A stretch of DNA of 64,000 bases. Source: Pseudomonas sp. CCI4.2. GTDB taxonomy: Bacteria; Pseudomonadota; Gammaproteobacteria; Pseudomonadales; Pseudomonadaceae. The stretch's first letter is position 1. Every line of letters begins with the position of its first letter. Shown piece after piece: positions 28,401 through 36,640 of this stretch. The stretch spans positions 1,185,001 through 1,249,000 of the forward strand of contig NZ_CP133781.1 of the NCBI RefSeq assembly GCF_034350045.1. Reading direction: 5' to 3'. Both the position numbers and the translations under genes were made by a program. The notes under the pieces are model-generated. The model was not told the origin of the DNA. It was given only the letters and a program-made list of their open reading frames with translations, and did no database searches.

Positions 28401-29349
28401 CGCTTGTGGTCGAGAGGCGCTCAACGATGTCCACGAGGAAGGCAACGCACCTTTCGTTGGGCTGCTTACAAAACCCGTAACCCCCCATCAGTTGGCCGCC
28501 ACGATACGGGATGCGGTCAACGGGACTCGGATGCCACACCCTGGTGCCTATTCCCCGGCATTTCAACGTTCGACGCGCTTGGCGGGGCTTCGGTTATTGG
28601 TCGTGGAAGACAATATGATCAATCGGCAGATTGCCGAGTCGCTGCTCAGCAGCGAGGGCGCGACTGTTGCCTTGGCCGAAAGCGGCATTGAAGGCGTCAA
28701 CCGGGTCATTGCGACTACCGAGGTTTTCGATGCGGTGTTGATGGATATGCAGATGCCGGATATCGACGGACTTGAAGCCACCCGGCGCATCCGCGCAGAC
28801 CCGCGTTTCGCGAATCTGCCCATCGTGGCAATGACGGCGAACGCGTCGAAAACCGACCGGGAAGCTTGCCTTGCGGCGGGCATGAATGAGCATCTCGGCA
28901 AACCCATCGACCTTGAGCAACTGATTGCGACCTTGTTAGCTCAGACTGGAAAATCGCCTGATGGGCTGACTGCGGAAGCAGAAGAAGAACACGACCACGT
29001 CCTGGAATCACGTGCATCGATATCCCGGCGTATGGGCGGCAACCTCGAACTGATCAGAAATGGACTAAAAGATTTTGGTTCTGACATGCACCGGCAGTTC
29101 GCAAAACTGCACGACCACATTAACAGCCAAGATACCGCCGGCGCGAAGTCGGTCCTGCATGCCGTCAAGGGCAGTGCGGGGACGATGGGGGCAATGGCAC
29201 TATCATTACGAGCCGGGCAGTTGGAGTCGCAACTGCTGCAGCCGGGTGTTCATGTGCTGAGTGATGTTCTGACCGACACGGGGCTTGAGCAGTTGAACGG
29301 GTTGATGATCCTTAGCCTTGAACGATTGAATGTCGAATATGCGCAGTGA
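25483..29349 (+). CDS. Hybrid sensor histidine kinase: CHASE-PAS-PAS-kinase-REC-REC-HPt
   Basis: A 1288-residue membrane sensor. Helix 1 is near residues 12-32 and helix 2 near 315-335, bracketing a periplasmic CHASE domain. Two PAS domains follow (~345-460, ~485-610), then the phosphoacceptor block NMSHEIRTPMNAVLGML, the ATPase block (NLAGNALKFTS, DTGIGI, FGGTGLGL), two receivers (VLMDWRMPGMDG and VLMDMQMPDIDG) and a C-terminal HPt domain with HAVKGSAGTMG. This is a full phosphorelay in one chain. The likely target is the EAL regulator encoded just upstream. The ATG at 25483 has GGAG nine bases before it, so I prefer it to the upstream TTG. Confidence 0.88.
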   Translation: MNKNNSVAPISLGAFLTLVVGLLATALGAWALREANDNQARTAVQTETLEAADAVADRLKLYEYGLRGARGVVLTAGEDLITLDAFHRYSQTRDLAVEFPGARGFGFIRRVPVAQEKQFLAEARHDGQPNFSIKQLTPQTDERFVIQYIEPLEQNQRALGLDIASDPSRREAARKAIRTGKAQLTAPITLVQADDKQHQGFLMLMPIYRDTLAPTSVAQREQSAFGWSYAPLVIADVLASFPGKNDSIHLTLTDITVPGQEIPFYDNANAPPSPQSRFTNKVQLDLYGRHWLLEVSPSPAFIQRLNLVSPRLVFSIGVLITLLLTVLVGLGSVSRQRRSLVVAQQAWLAAIVESSSDGIIGKTLEGIVTSWNKGAEQLFGYTSLEAVGQPLSKLIMPDGYEREKIDILEKISQGEHISSFQTKRHRRDNSLIDVSVTISPIRDETGLIVGASKTVRDITTEKNNEAKILELNSSLEEQVIQRTSQLSELNMLLTGVLNSASQVSIIATDLDGVIQVFNKGSERLLGYKADEMVNRHTPSIIHVPEEVAARGVELSAEYGQPIEGFRALVYKAKIEGVAQTHEWSYVRKDGSRFPVILVVTAMRDGNGQLSGYLGIAIDITVRRELESSLRHAKEQADAASAAKSTFLANMSHEIRTPMNAVLGMLQLVLRTEMNVRQYEYVTKAQTAAKSLLRLLNDILDYSKIEANKLQLDLHPFELEALLRDLAVILAGNQEGEEVEVMFDLDVGLPSMLIGDSFRLQQILINLAGNALKFTSHGQVVVSVKQLDGSAQSVRLRIAITDTGIGISPEQLERIFDGFTQAEASTSRRFGGTGLGLVICQKMVRLMGGVLQVDSQPGIGSRFWFDLELDVAQDTPLGASDVVEFPAMRILIVDDNAIACEIMMRTVNALGWQADCVMDGALAVEHVREAREQGQGYGVVLMDWRMPGMDGLSAAEVIHRQGTHQPAPIVIMITACGREALNDVHEEGNAPFVGLLTKPVTPHQLAATIRDAVNGTRMPHPGAYSPAFQRSTRLAGLRLLVVEDNMINRQIAESLLSSEGATVALAESGIEGVNRVIATTEVFDAVLMDMQMPDIDGLEATRRIRADPRFANLPIVAMTANASKTDREACLAAGMNEHLGKPIDLEQLIATLLAQTGKSPDGLTAEAEEEHDHVLESRASISRRMGGNLELIRNGLKDFGSDMHRQFAKLHDHINSQDTAGAKSVLHAVKGSAGTMGAMALSLRAGQLESQLLQPGVHVLSDVLTDTGLEQLNGLMILSLERLNVEYAQ

Positions 29350-29516
29350 GCCGTCCATTTGACTGATGGTGCATCGGATCGGACTCGTCATGACGGTTGA
29401 GCCTTTCGGCTGAAAGGTAGCACAGCAGGTGAAGTCAACTTCCGTTGACGCAGTTGTACTTGAGGCCGCGATTTGGTTTTGGAGGTTTTGCTGGGCCGGA
29501 CAGCCACTGTTGCGGA

Positions 29517-29534
29517 TTTGCACTGTAGTGCAAA
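29517..29534. repeat. Inverted repeat just past the tRNA-Arg 3' end
   Basis: TTTGCACT and AGTGCAAA, eight-base perfect arms two bases apart, lie ten bases beyond the tRNA 3' end. It could be a processing or weak termination hairpin, or a protein site; there is no T run. Confidence 0.5.
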
Positions 29535-29543
29535 GGAAGAAGA

Positions 29544-29620
29544 TGGTGCACCAGGCGGGATTCGAACCCACGACCACTGCCTTCGGAGGGCAGTACTCTA
29601 TCCAGCTGAGCTACTGGTGC
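29544..29620 (-). tRNA. tRNA-Arg (anticodon CCG)
   Basis: On the complement, a 77-base tRNA. The acceptor GCACCAG pairs with CTGGTGC, followed by A and encoded CCA. The D-arm has AGCTCAGCTGGATAGAG, the anticodon stem CTGCC/GGCAG encloses loop CTCCGAA (anticodon CCG), and the T-arm has GTTCGAATC. It reads arginine CGG codons. The 3' end faces the accessory block at lower coordinates, the side where islands usually insert. Confidence 0.97.
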
Positions 29621-29971
29621 GACGCGGGCGCCATGATACTCATCTGGCTGCCGGGCGTCCATGCCGGTGAGTGCTGTTGTTGATATCGCACGTTACCGGA
29701 TGTAAGGGTGACGTTGATCCGAAATTTTCAGCGCTTTTCACGTTTTTGTTCTTTTTTTCGAACAGACTATTGTCCTTTACCCCAGCAGACCCTAGGATTC
29801 GTTTGAGATTTCAAACGCTTTTGGCGGGATGCTGAAGCGCACGGTCTACACTGAGTGCGCGCTGAGTACTGAGTACGGTGAATGATTTCCTGACGGCAGC
29901 CTTTATAGAGGCGCCTTTGAACAATCAAAAAATTCGCTCCGCGCCTGCGCGGTGCTGTTTAGGAGGCCGAC
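29621..29971. other. Intergenic region upstream of gabD
   Basis: About 350 bases between the divergent tRNA-Arg and gabD. It should contain both promoters. It holds the 18-base inverted repeat listed separately and runs of T near 29745-29760. No coding frame is supported. Confidence 0.5.
29800..29817. promoter_or_regulatory. Candidate operator upstream of gabD
   Basis: CGTTTGA and TCAAACG form a seven-base inverted repeat with a four-base spacer, 155 bases before the gabD start. A dimeric regulator could bind here; no regulator is known from the sequence. Confidence 0.35.
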
Positions 29972-31414
29972 ATGCAGCTTAAAGACACCCAATTGTTTCG
30001 CCAGCAAGCCTTTATCGATGGCGTTTGGCTGGATGCGGACAATGGCCAGACGATCAAAGTCAACAACCCGGCCACCAACGAGATTCTCGGGACTGTGCCG
30101 AAGATGGGTGCTGTTGAAACCCGTCGCGCGATTGAGGCAGCCAACAATGCGTTGCCGGCCTGGCGTGGACTGACCGCCAAAGAACGTTCGAACAAGCTGC
30201 GTCGCTGGTTCGAATTGATTATTGAAAACCAGGACGACCTCGCTCGCCTGATGACCCTTGAACAGGGTAAGCCGCTGGCCGAAGCCAAAGGCGAAATCGT
30301 TTACGCCGCTTCCTTTATTGAATGGTTTGCCGAAGAAGCCAAGCGCGTCTACGGCGACGTAATCCCTGGCCACCAACCCGACAAGCGCTTGATCGTAATC
30401 AAGCAGCCGATTGGTGTGACTGCTGCCATTACTCCGTGGAACTTCCCGGCGGCGATGATCACCCGTAAAGCCGGCCCGGCATTGGCCGCCGGTTGCACCA
30501 TGGTGCTCAAGCCGGCGTCGCAAACCCCGTTTTCGGCGTTGGCGTTGGCTGAGCTAGCGCACCGTGCGGGCATTCCGAAAGGCGTGTTCAGCGTTGTAAC
30601 TGGCAGTGCCGGCGACATCGGTGGCGAGCTGACCAGCAACCCGATCGTGCGTAAATTGTCCTTCACCGGCTCGACCGAAGTCGGTCGCCAATTGATGGCT
30701 GAATGCGCCAAGGACATCAAAAAAGTGTCCCTGGAATTGGGCGGCAACGCGCCATTCATCGTGTTCGACGACGCAGACCTGGATAAGGCCGTCGAAGGCG
30801 CGATCATCTCCAAATACCGCAACAACGGTCAGACCTGTGTCTGCGCCAACCGCTTGTACATTCAAGACGCTGTTTACGACACCTTCGCCGAAAAACTGAA
30901 AGTCGCGGTGGCTAAACTCAAGATCGGCAACGGTCTGGAAGACGGCACCACCACTGGCCCGTTGATCGACGAAAAAGCCGTGGCCAAGGTCAAGGAACAC
31001 ATCGCTGACGCCATCAGCAAAGGCGCCACCGTTTTATTGGGCGGCAACAGCATGGAAGGCAACTTCTTCGAGCCGACCATTTTGGTCAACGTGTCGAAAG
31101 ACGCGGCAGTCTCCAAAGAAGAAACCTTCGGCCCCTTGGCGCCGCTGTTCCGCTTCAAAGACGAAGCTGAAGTCATCGCGATGGCCAACGACACTGAGTT
31201 CGGTCTGGCGTCGTACTTCTATGCCCGTGACCTGAGCCGCGTGTTCCGTGTATCCGAAGCATTGGAATACGGCATGGTTGGCGTCAACACCGGGCTGATC
31301 TCCAACGAAGTCGCGCCCTTTGGCGGGATCAAGGCGTCGGGCCTGGGCCGTGAAGGCTCCAAGTACGGCATCGAAGATTATCTGGAAATCAAATACCTGT
31401 GCCTGGGCATCTAA
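29972..31414 (+). CDS. gabD: Succinate-semialdehyde dehydrogenase (NADP+)
   Basis: A 480-residue aldehyde dehydrogenase. It oxidises succinate semialdehyde to succinate, the last step of GABA breakdown. Key blocks are ITPWNFPAAMITRK, FTGSTEVGRQLM (nucleotide site), the catalytic glutamate in LELGGNAPFIVF and the catalytic cysteine in NGQTCVCANRLY. Length and motifs match GabD. AGGAGG precedes the ATG. It lies 139 bases before gabT in the same direction, the classical pair. Confidence 0.95.
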   Translation: MQLKDTQLFRQQAFIDGVWLDADNGQTIKVNNPATNEILGTVPKMGAVETRRAIEAANNALPAWRGLTAKERSNKLRRWFELIIENQDDLARLMTLEQGKPLAEAKGEIVYAASFIEWFAEEAKRVYGDVIPGHQPDKRLIVIKQPIGVTAAITPWNFPAAMITRKAGPALAAGCTMVLKPASQTPFSALALAELAHRAGIPKGVFSVVTGSAGDIGGELTSNPIVRKLSFTGSTEVGRQLMAECAKDIKKVSLELGGNAPFIVFDDADLDKAVEGAIISKYRNNGQTCVCANRLYIQDAVYDTFAEKLKVAVAKLKIGNGLEDGTTTGPLIDEKAVAKVKEHIADAISKGATVLLGGNSMEGNFFEPTILVNVSKDAAVSKEETFGPLAPLFRFKDEAEVIAMANDTEFGLASYFYARDLSRVFRVSEALEYGMVGVNTGLISNEVAPFGGIKASGLGREGSKYGIEDYLEIKYLCLGI

Positions 31415-31553
31415 TTCTGTCAGCACAGTAGCGTTACGCACTTCAGTGGTAGCCGGGAAGGTGCAGCAGTCGATCATCGAATGCTGCTGCACCTTTCAAC
31501 CGGCCGCTTAATCCTTGAACCACACCGCCCGATGAGCGGTGAATGAGGAAACC

Positions 31554-32834
31554 ATGTCCCAAACTAACGAATCCTTGATGAAACGCCGCAACGCCGCTGT
31601 TCCGCGCGGTGTTGGTCAGATCCACCCGATTTTTGCTGCTTCGGCGAAAAACGCCACCGTTACTGACGTTGAAGGGCGCGAGTTCATCGACTTTGCTGGC
31701 GGTATCGCGGTATTGAACACCGGTCACCTGCACCCGAAAATTATCGCGGCTGTACAGGAACAACTGACCAAGCTGACTCACACCTGCTTCCAGGTGTTGG
31801 CTTACGAGCCTTACGTTGAGCTGTGCGAAAAGATCAACGCTCTGGTACCGGGTGATTTCGACAAAAAAACCCTGCTGGTGACTACCGGTTCCGAAGCGGT
31901 AGAAAACGCCGTCAAGATCGCCCGCGCCGCCACTGGCCGCACCGGCGTGATCGCGTTCACCGGCGCGTATCATGGCCGCACCATGATGACCTTAGGTCTG
32001 ACCGGTAAAGTCGTGCCGTATTCGGCAGGCATGGGCTTGATGCCCGGCGGCATCTTCCGCGCAGTGTTCCCGTGCGCGCTGCATGGCGTGACGTCTGACG
32101 ATTCCATCGCCAGCATCGAACGGATTTTCAAGAACGATGCCGAGCCACGTGACATCGCCGCGATCATCATCGAGCCTGTTCAGGGCGAAGGTGGTTTCTA
32201 CGTTGCGCCGAAAGACTTCATGCTTCGCCTGCGTGCGCTGTGCGACAAGCACGGCATTTTGCTGATCGCTGATGAAGTGCAAACCGGCGCTGGCCGTACC
32301 GGTACGTTCTTCGCCATGGAACAAATGGGCGTTGTTGCTGACCTGACCACCTTTGCCAAATCCATCGCGGGCGGTTTCCCGTTGGCGGGCGTTTGCGGCA
32401 AAGCCGAATACATGGACTCCATTATTCCAGGCGGCTTGGGCGGCACGTATGCCGGTAGCCCGGTTGCTTGCGCTGCTGCACTGGCGGTTCTGCAAGTATT
32501 CGAAGAAGAACACTTGCTCGACCGTTGCAAAGCCGTCGGCGAACGCCTGGTGACTGGCCTGAAAGCTATTCAGGCCAAACATCCGGTGATCGGTGAAGTG
32601 CGTGCCTTGGGCGCAATGATTGCGCTGGAGCTGTTTGAAGATGGCGACTCGCATAAGCCAAACGCTGCGGCGGTTGCTCAAATCGTCGCCAAAGCCCGCG
32701 ACAAGGGTTTGATCCTGCTGTCGTGCGGCACGTACGGCAATGTGTTGCGCGTGCTGGTGCCGCTCACTGCTGATGACGCGTTGTTAGACAAAGGTTTGGC
32801 GATTCTAGAAGAGTGCTTCGCCGAACTCGTGTAA
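31554..32834 (+). CDS. gabT: 4-aminobutyrate aminotransferase
   Basis: A 426-residue class III PLP aminotransferase. It moves the amino group of GABA to 2-oxoglutarate, giving succinate semialdehyde for GabD. Blocks are TTGSEAVENAVKIARAATGR, the cofactor aspartate in LIADEVQTGAGRTG and the Schiff-base lysine in TTFAKSIAGGFPLAG. GAGG six bases before the ATG at 31554 decides the start over the upstream ATG at 31539. A strong terminator follows. Confidence 0.95.
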   Translation: MSQTNESLMKRRNAAVPRGVGQIHPIFAASAKNATVTDVEGREFIDFAGGIAVLNTGHLHPKIIAAVQEQLTKLTHTCFQVLAYEPYVELCEKINALVPGDFDKKTLLVTTGSEAVENAVKIARAATGRTGVIAFTGAYHGRTMMTLGLTGKVVPYSAGMGLMPGGIFRAVFPCALHGVTSDDSIASIERIFKNDAEPRDIAAIIIEPVQGEGGFYVAPKDFMLRLRALCDKHGILLIADEVQTGAGRTGTFFAMEQMGVVADLTTFAKSIAGGFPLAGVCGKAEYMDSIIPGGLGGTYAGSPVACAAALAVLQVFEEEHLLDRCKAVGERLVTGLKAIQAKHPVIGEVRALGAMIALELFEDGDSHKPNAAAVAQIVAKARDKGLILLSCGTYGNVLRVLVPLTADDALLDKGLAILEECFAELV

Positions 32835-32853
32835 AACGTGTCCGAGCAGACAG

Positions 32854-32878
32854 AAAAACCCGCCTCGGCGGGTTTTTT
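32854..32878 (+). terminator. Rho-independent terminator after gabT
   Basis: AAAACCCGCC / GGCGGGTTTTTT with a TC loop, 20 bases past gabT. It is a compact GC hairpin with a T run. Confidence 0.92.
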
Positions 32879-32928
32879 CCGTTTCAGGCCTTGGCTGAAG
32901 TACAGATACCGTCGTTGGAGAGTATTGA

Positions 32929-34140
32929 ATGACCGCTGTAGATTTACCCGCTGCACCGCGCGTACTGATCGCGGATGCAGACCCTGGGGTACGAAACGCG
33001 CTGATTGAACTGGTCCTGAGCGTACGCCGTGATGCGTACCTGGAAGTCTGTTCAGACGGACCGCGTGCACTGGAGTGGCTTGACCTTCACCCCGTCAACC
33101 TGATCATTGCCGATTGGGACTTGCCGGGTTCCGATGGCTTGAGTTTGTTGCGCGGGGTTCGGGAGCAGCAGCAACAGCCGGCGGTCCCTTTCATATTGCT
33201 GAGCAACCGTAGCGACAGCGCCAGCGTGCGCGAAGCCGTTCTTCAGTCGCCTACGGCTTATCTGACCAAACCACTGAACCTGGAGGGTTTGCGTCTGCGC
33301 TTGGAAAGTTTATTGCTGCCTGCCGACGAGTACATTGACCCTGAAGCTCGCACGCTCATCCAAGGAATCACGCTGTCTCAGTTTCTCGAAAAACGTCGTG
33401 AAACTGCTGAAGGCGCGCCGCTGTCGTTGAATGTGCGCGAAGCGGTTTCAAGCAGCCAAGGTAAGGCGGGTGTTGATCTGGCACTGCTGGAAAAGGCACT
33501 GCACGTAGATCCTCACGTTGCCGCCGTGTTGATTGCTGCTGCCAACAGCGCCGCCCAACACTTGGGCAAAGCGGCTCAAACCTTGCCACAGGCTTTGCAG
33601 TCGCTGGGGCCCACTGCGAGCATTAATCTGTTGCTTGGGTTGCCCAAGAAGCAAAACGCAATGCTTAAGAGCCCCGCGCTGATCGAGCATGCCCGCAAGC
33701 TGTGGTCGTCATCCCTGCTCACCGCCAACTACGCCCGCTCGCTGGCACGTCTGCTGGAGCTGGATCAGGAGCGCTGCTTTTGCGCTGGTTTACTGCACAA
33801 CCTGGGTGATCTGAGTGTGCTGCGCTGCCTACAGGAGTGGCTGTCGTGCGGGGGGCAACTGGACGAAGACGCCGTGGAAAACGCGCTCACGAAATTCGGT
33901 GCCGGCTTTGGTTCCGCCCTGCGCACTCGCTGGCGTTTGCCGCTGGAGTTGCGAGAGCTGATTGCGGCGGTGTATCAATTCTCGGCCGGCGTTCAATCCC
34001 GCGAAGCTTTGGTCATGACCGTCGCAGCACAATTGGCAAGGTTAGGCCCGGACGAAGAAGTCGACGCCTTGGCAAGCAGCAAGGCTGCCCGCCTGTTGAA
34101 AGTCGGGACGTCGGAACTAGGTCGGTTGCGCAAAAAATAG
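32929..34140 (+). CDS. Response regulator with HDOD output domain
   Basis: A 403-residue protein. The N-terminal receiver (~10-125) has the phosphoacceptor in LIIADWDLPGSDG and the lysine in YLTKPLN. An HDOD domain follows (~170-390) with FCAGLLHNLGDLSVL, the HD-like block typical of the family. HDOD proteins act in signalling, often linked to c-di-GMP or stress, without proven catalysis. No kinase gene is next to it; the convergent neighbour is a diguanylate cyclase, so it may work in that network. Confidence 0.85.
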   Translation: MTAVDLPAAPRVLIADADPGVRNALIELVLSVRRDAYLEVCSDGPRALEWLDLHPVNLIIADWDLPGSDGLSLLRGVREQQQQPAVPFILLSNRSDSASVREAVLQSPTAYLTKPLNLEGLRLRLESLLLPADEYIDPEARTLIQGITLSQFLEKRRETAEGAPLSLNVREAVSSSQGKAGVDLALLEKALHVDPHVAAVLIAAANSAAQHLGKAAQTLPQALQSLGPTASINLLLGLPKKQNAMLKSPALIEHARKLWSSSLLTANYARSLARLLELDQERCFCAGLLHNLGDLSVLRCLQEWLSCGGQLDEDAVENALTKFGAGFGSALRTRWRLPLELRELIAAVYQFSAGVQSREALVMTVAAQLARLGPDEEVDALASSKAARLLKVGTSELGRLRKK

Positions 34141-34172
34141 ACACATTTGGCAGACAAGCCTGCGTCAGTTAA

Positions 34173-35171
34173 TCAAACCAGCACGATTTGATTTTTGCCC
34201 TGACGCTTGGCCTGATACATCGCCGCATCCGCGCGGGCGTACAGGACTTCAAGCCCGGTATCGTCTTCGCCCAGATTGGTCAGGCCTTGGCTGACAGTGA
34301 TGCCAAATGCTTTATCGTCGCATTGAAAACTCAAACGCTGAATTTCCCGCTGCAACCGTTCGGCGATCTGCTGGGCCATGTCTGGCGCGCAGCCTGGGAA
34401 CACCGCAGCAAACTCTTCGCCGCCGATGCGCCCGAACAAGTCGCCCCGGCGCAGCGCGGTTCGTCCACATTCAGCAATGCGTTGCAGCACTTGATCGCCT
34501 TCCTGATGCCCGTAACTGTCGTTCACCAACTTGAAGTCATCAATGTCCAGCAACAGGAAGGCCAGTGGTCGGCCCAACAAGCGGGCTTGTTCGAACTCGT
34601 GCTGGGCGCAGTCGAAGAAGTGACGCCGATTGCTGCTTTGAGTCAGAACGTCGGTGGTCGCGAGGCGTTGCAGTTCGCCTTCCAGCTGTTTCTTCTCGGT
34701 GATGTCTTCAGCGATACCCACCACGGTCAGGCGATGGTCGCGTTCCTGGCGGTTGATAAAGCATTTGTCGCTCAGCCAGCGAACCTCACCATCTGCGCGA
34801 ATGATCCTGTATTCCCGATCTTCAATGGAGCCCTTATCGAGGACGTTCATCAAGCTTCGTTCGGCGTAGTCCAGATCGTCTGGGTAAATACTGTCGCGCC
34901 ATTCGTTGTAGTCGGCCAGCAGAAGGCCCGCTGAGCGACCAAAAATTCGCTCGTAGGCAGGGCTGACATAAATCATCTGCTGGGTTTCCCAATCGAACGC
35001 CCACAACACGGCGTTAACACTACCCAATAGCGAACTAAATAAATGTTCGCGCTCACTCAAGCGCGCAACTTCGGCTTGAGCATGCATTAACGCGAGCAGC
35101 GTTTCGGCCGCCGCCGGTAGATCGATGGGTAAGGGAGTAGCCGTAAGGAGTTTCGGATTATCCATGGGCAC
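34173..35171 (-). CDS. PAS-domain diguanylate cyclase
   Basis: A 332-residue, probably soluble protein. A short N-terminal helix (LMHAQAEVARLSERE) is followed by a PAS domain (about 45-165, with SVNAVLWAFDWETQQMIYVSPAYERIFG and the PAC segment) and a GGDEF domain with intact GGEEF in RIGGEEFAAVFPG. It should make c-di-GMP from GTP in response to a signal sensed by PAS. An upstream inhibitory-site RxxD is not clear. It is convergent with the HDOD regulator and separated by only 32 bases. Confidence 0.88.
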   Translation of the reverse strand: MPMDNPKLLTATPLPIDLPAAAETLLALMHAQAEVARLSEREHLFSSLLGSVNAVLWAFDWETQQMIYVSPAYERIFGRSAGLLLADYNEWRDSIYPDDLDYAERSLMNVLDKGSIEDREYRIIRADGEVRWLSDKCFINRQERDHRLTVVGIAEDITEKKQLEGELQRLATTDVLTQSSNRRHFFDCAQHEFEQARLLGRPLAFLLLDIDDFKLVNDSYGHQEGDQVLQRIAECGRTALRRGDLFGRIGGEEFAAVFPGCAPDMAQQIAERLQREIQRLSFQCDDKAFGITVSQGLTNLGEDDTGLEVLYARADAAMYQAKRQGKNQIVLV

Positions 35172-35302
35172 GGCATCTCACAAAGACGTGCGGCGCTCAG
35201 CCACAACTAAACCCATTAACTAGCGAGTTGAGGTTCAGATTGATTGTAGGAGACGAAGTTCCGGAAGGCGCGCTCCCAGGCGGGGCGCGCCGATCAACGG
35301 TG

Positions 35303-36484
35303 TCAGGCAGAAGGGCGAAGCGAGTACGTTTTTAGTTGATTAGCAAATTCACGCAGTGACTGGATGCCACTGGCTTCAGCTTCATGTACCCAATCCTTGA
35401 TCGCGGCCAGCATGTCATGCCCGTTAGTACTGGTTTTAAGCCATATTTGTTGCAGCGCCAGGCGCTTTTCGTAGATCACTTTCAGCGCTTGGCTGTGTTC
35501 CAGCATGGACTGAATGTGCTGCAGATGTTTCTCGTCGAGCAAGCTGGTCTCACGTGAAAGCAACCGCTTGGCGCGATGAAACTGATGCCGTACCGACGCA
35601 TCGGCTTTGGCCAGTTCTTGGGCAACCAGCGGCCCAATCACCAATTTGCGGTATTGAGCCATGATCTGGAAGCGATTGTTCAGAATCGCCATCGCGGTGT
35701 CCATGTCCAGCGAACCTTTGCCTTCCACCCGATGGGCGATGGGCGCGACCCGCTGAACCTTGGCCAAATGCAGAAGGCTGAACAGTTTTATCCAGGCCCA
35801 GCCGATGTCGAATTCCCATTTCTTGACCGACAATTTGGCCGAATTAGGGTACGTGTGGTGGTTGTTATGTAGCTCTTCACCGCCGATCAAAATGCCCCAT
35901 GGCACCAGATTGGTCGCCGCATCACGGCATTCGAAGTTGCGATAACCCACCGCATGCCCCAGCCCATTGACCACGCCTGCGGCCCAGAAGGGGATCCACA
36001 TCATCTGAATTGCCCACACGGTGATACCGATCACGCCAAACAGCGCTACATCGATCAGCGCCATGAGGGTAATACCTAGAACCGGGAAGCGGGTGTAAAG
36101 ATTGCGCTCAACCCAGTCGTTGGGACAGTTCTTGCCATAGATGCGCAAGGTTTCCGGATTTTGTGCTTCTGCACGGTATAACTCGGCACCTTTACGCAGC
36201 ACTGTAGATAAGCCTAGGATCACCGGACTGTGAGGATCGTCGACGGTTTCGCATTTAGCGTGATGTTTGCGGTGAATCGCAGTCCACTCACGCGTATTCT
36301 GTGCTGTGCTTAGCCACAGCCAGAAGCGGAAAAAATGTTTAAGGCCCGAGTTGAGTTCCAGCGCACGGTGGGCCGAGTAGCGATGCAGGTAGACCGTGAC
36401 ACCAATAATGGTCACATGGGTCATGATTAAAGTGACCGCCACCAGTTGCCACACCGATAGGTCAAGTAGACCGTTGTTCCACAT
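35303..36484 (-). CDS. desA: Acyl-lipid/acyl-CoA delta-9 desaturase, DesA type
   Basis: A 393-residue membrane desaturase. The three histidine boxes HRYSAHRALE, HRKHHAKCE and HNNHHTYP bind the di-iron centre, and several hydrophobic segments flank them. It should place a double bond at carbon 9 of membrane acyl chains, adjusting fluidity. The position beside the PAS-GGDEF-EAL gene and sbp matches my memory of P. aeruginosa desA (PA0286). The ATG at 36484 is preferred to an upstream in-frame TTG at 36502. The gene is divergent from the c-di-GMP gene that follows. Confidence 0.85.
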   Translation of the reverse strand: MWNNGLLDLSVWQLVAVTLIMTHVTIIGVTVYLHRYSAHRALELNSGLKHFFRFWLWLSTAQNTREWTAIHRKHHAKCETVDDPHSPVILGLSTVLRKGAELYRAEAQNPETLRIYGKNCPNDWVERNLYTRFPVLGITLMALIDVALFGVIGITVWAIQMMWIPFWAAGVVNGLGHAVGYRNFECRDAATNLVPWGILIGGEELHNNHHTYPNSAKLSVKKWEFDIGWAWIKLFSLLHLAKVQRVAPIAHRVEGKGSLDMDTAMAILNNRFQIMAQYRKLVIGPLVAQELAKADASVRHQFHRAKRLLSRETSLLDEKHLQHIQSMLEHSQALKVIYEKRLALQQIWLKTSTNGHDMLAAIKDWVHEAEASGIQSLREFANQLKTYSLRPSA

Positions 36485-36640
36485 AGACTCAGTAGCCCTC
36501 AATTAGCGCTCGATAAAGATAAAAACAGCAACGCGCATTATCACTAAGCCACCAGATAAAACCAGTCGCCCTTTTAGATAAGAGTCGCCGGATGTTTCTA
36601 CCCTATAATCCGCGCCTTTCGTGAGGACTTTCGTATATTT

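Noticed and set aside
29362..29378. GATGGTGCA near 29365 resembling the tRNA-Arg 3' end
   Set aside because: Only nine bases match before it diverges; that is too short for an attachment-site duplicate.
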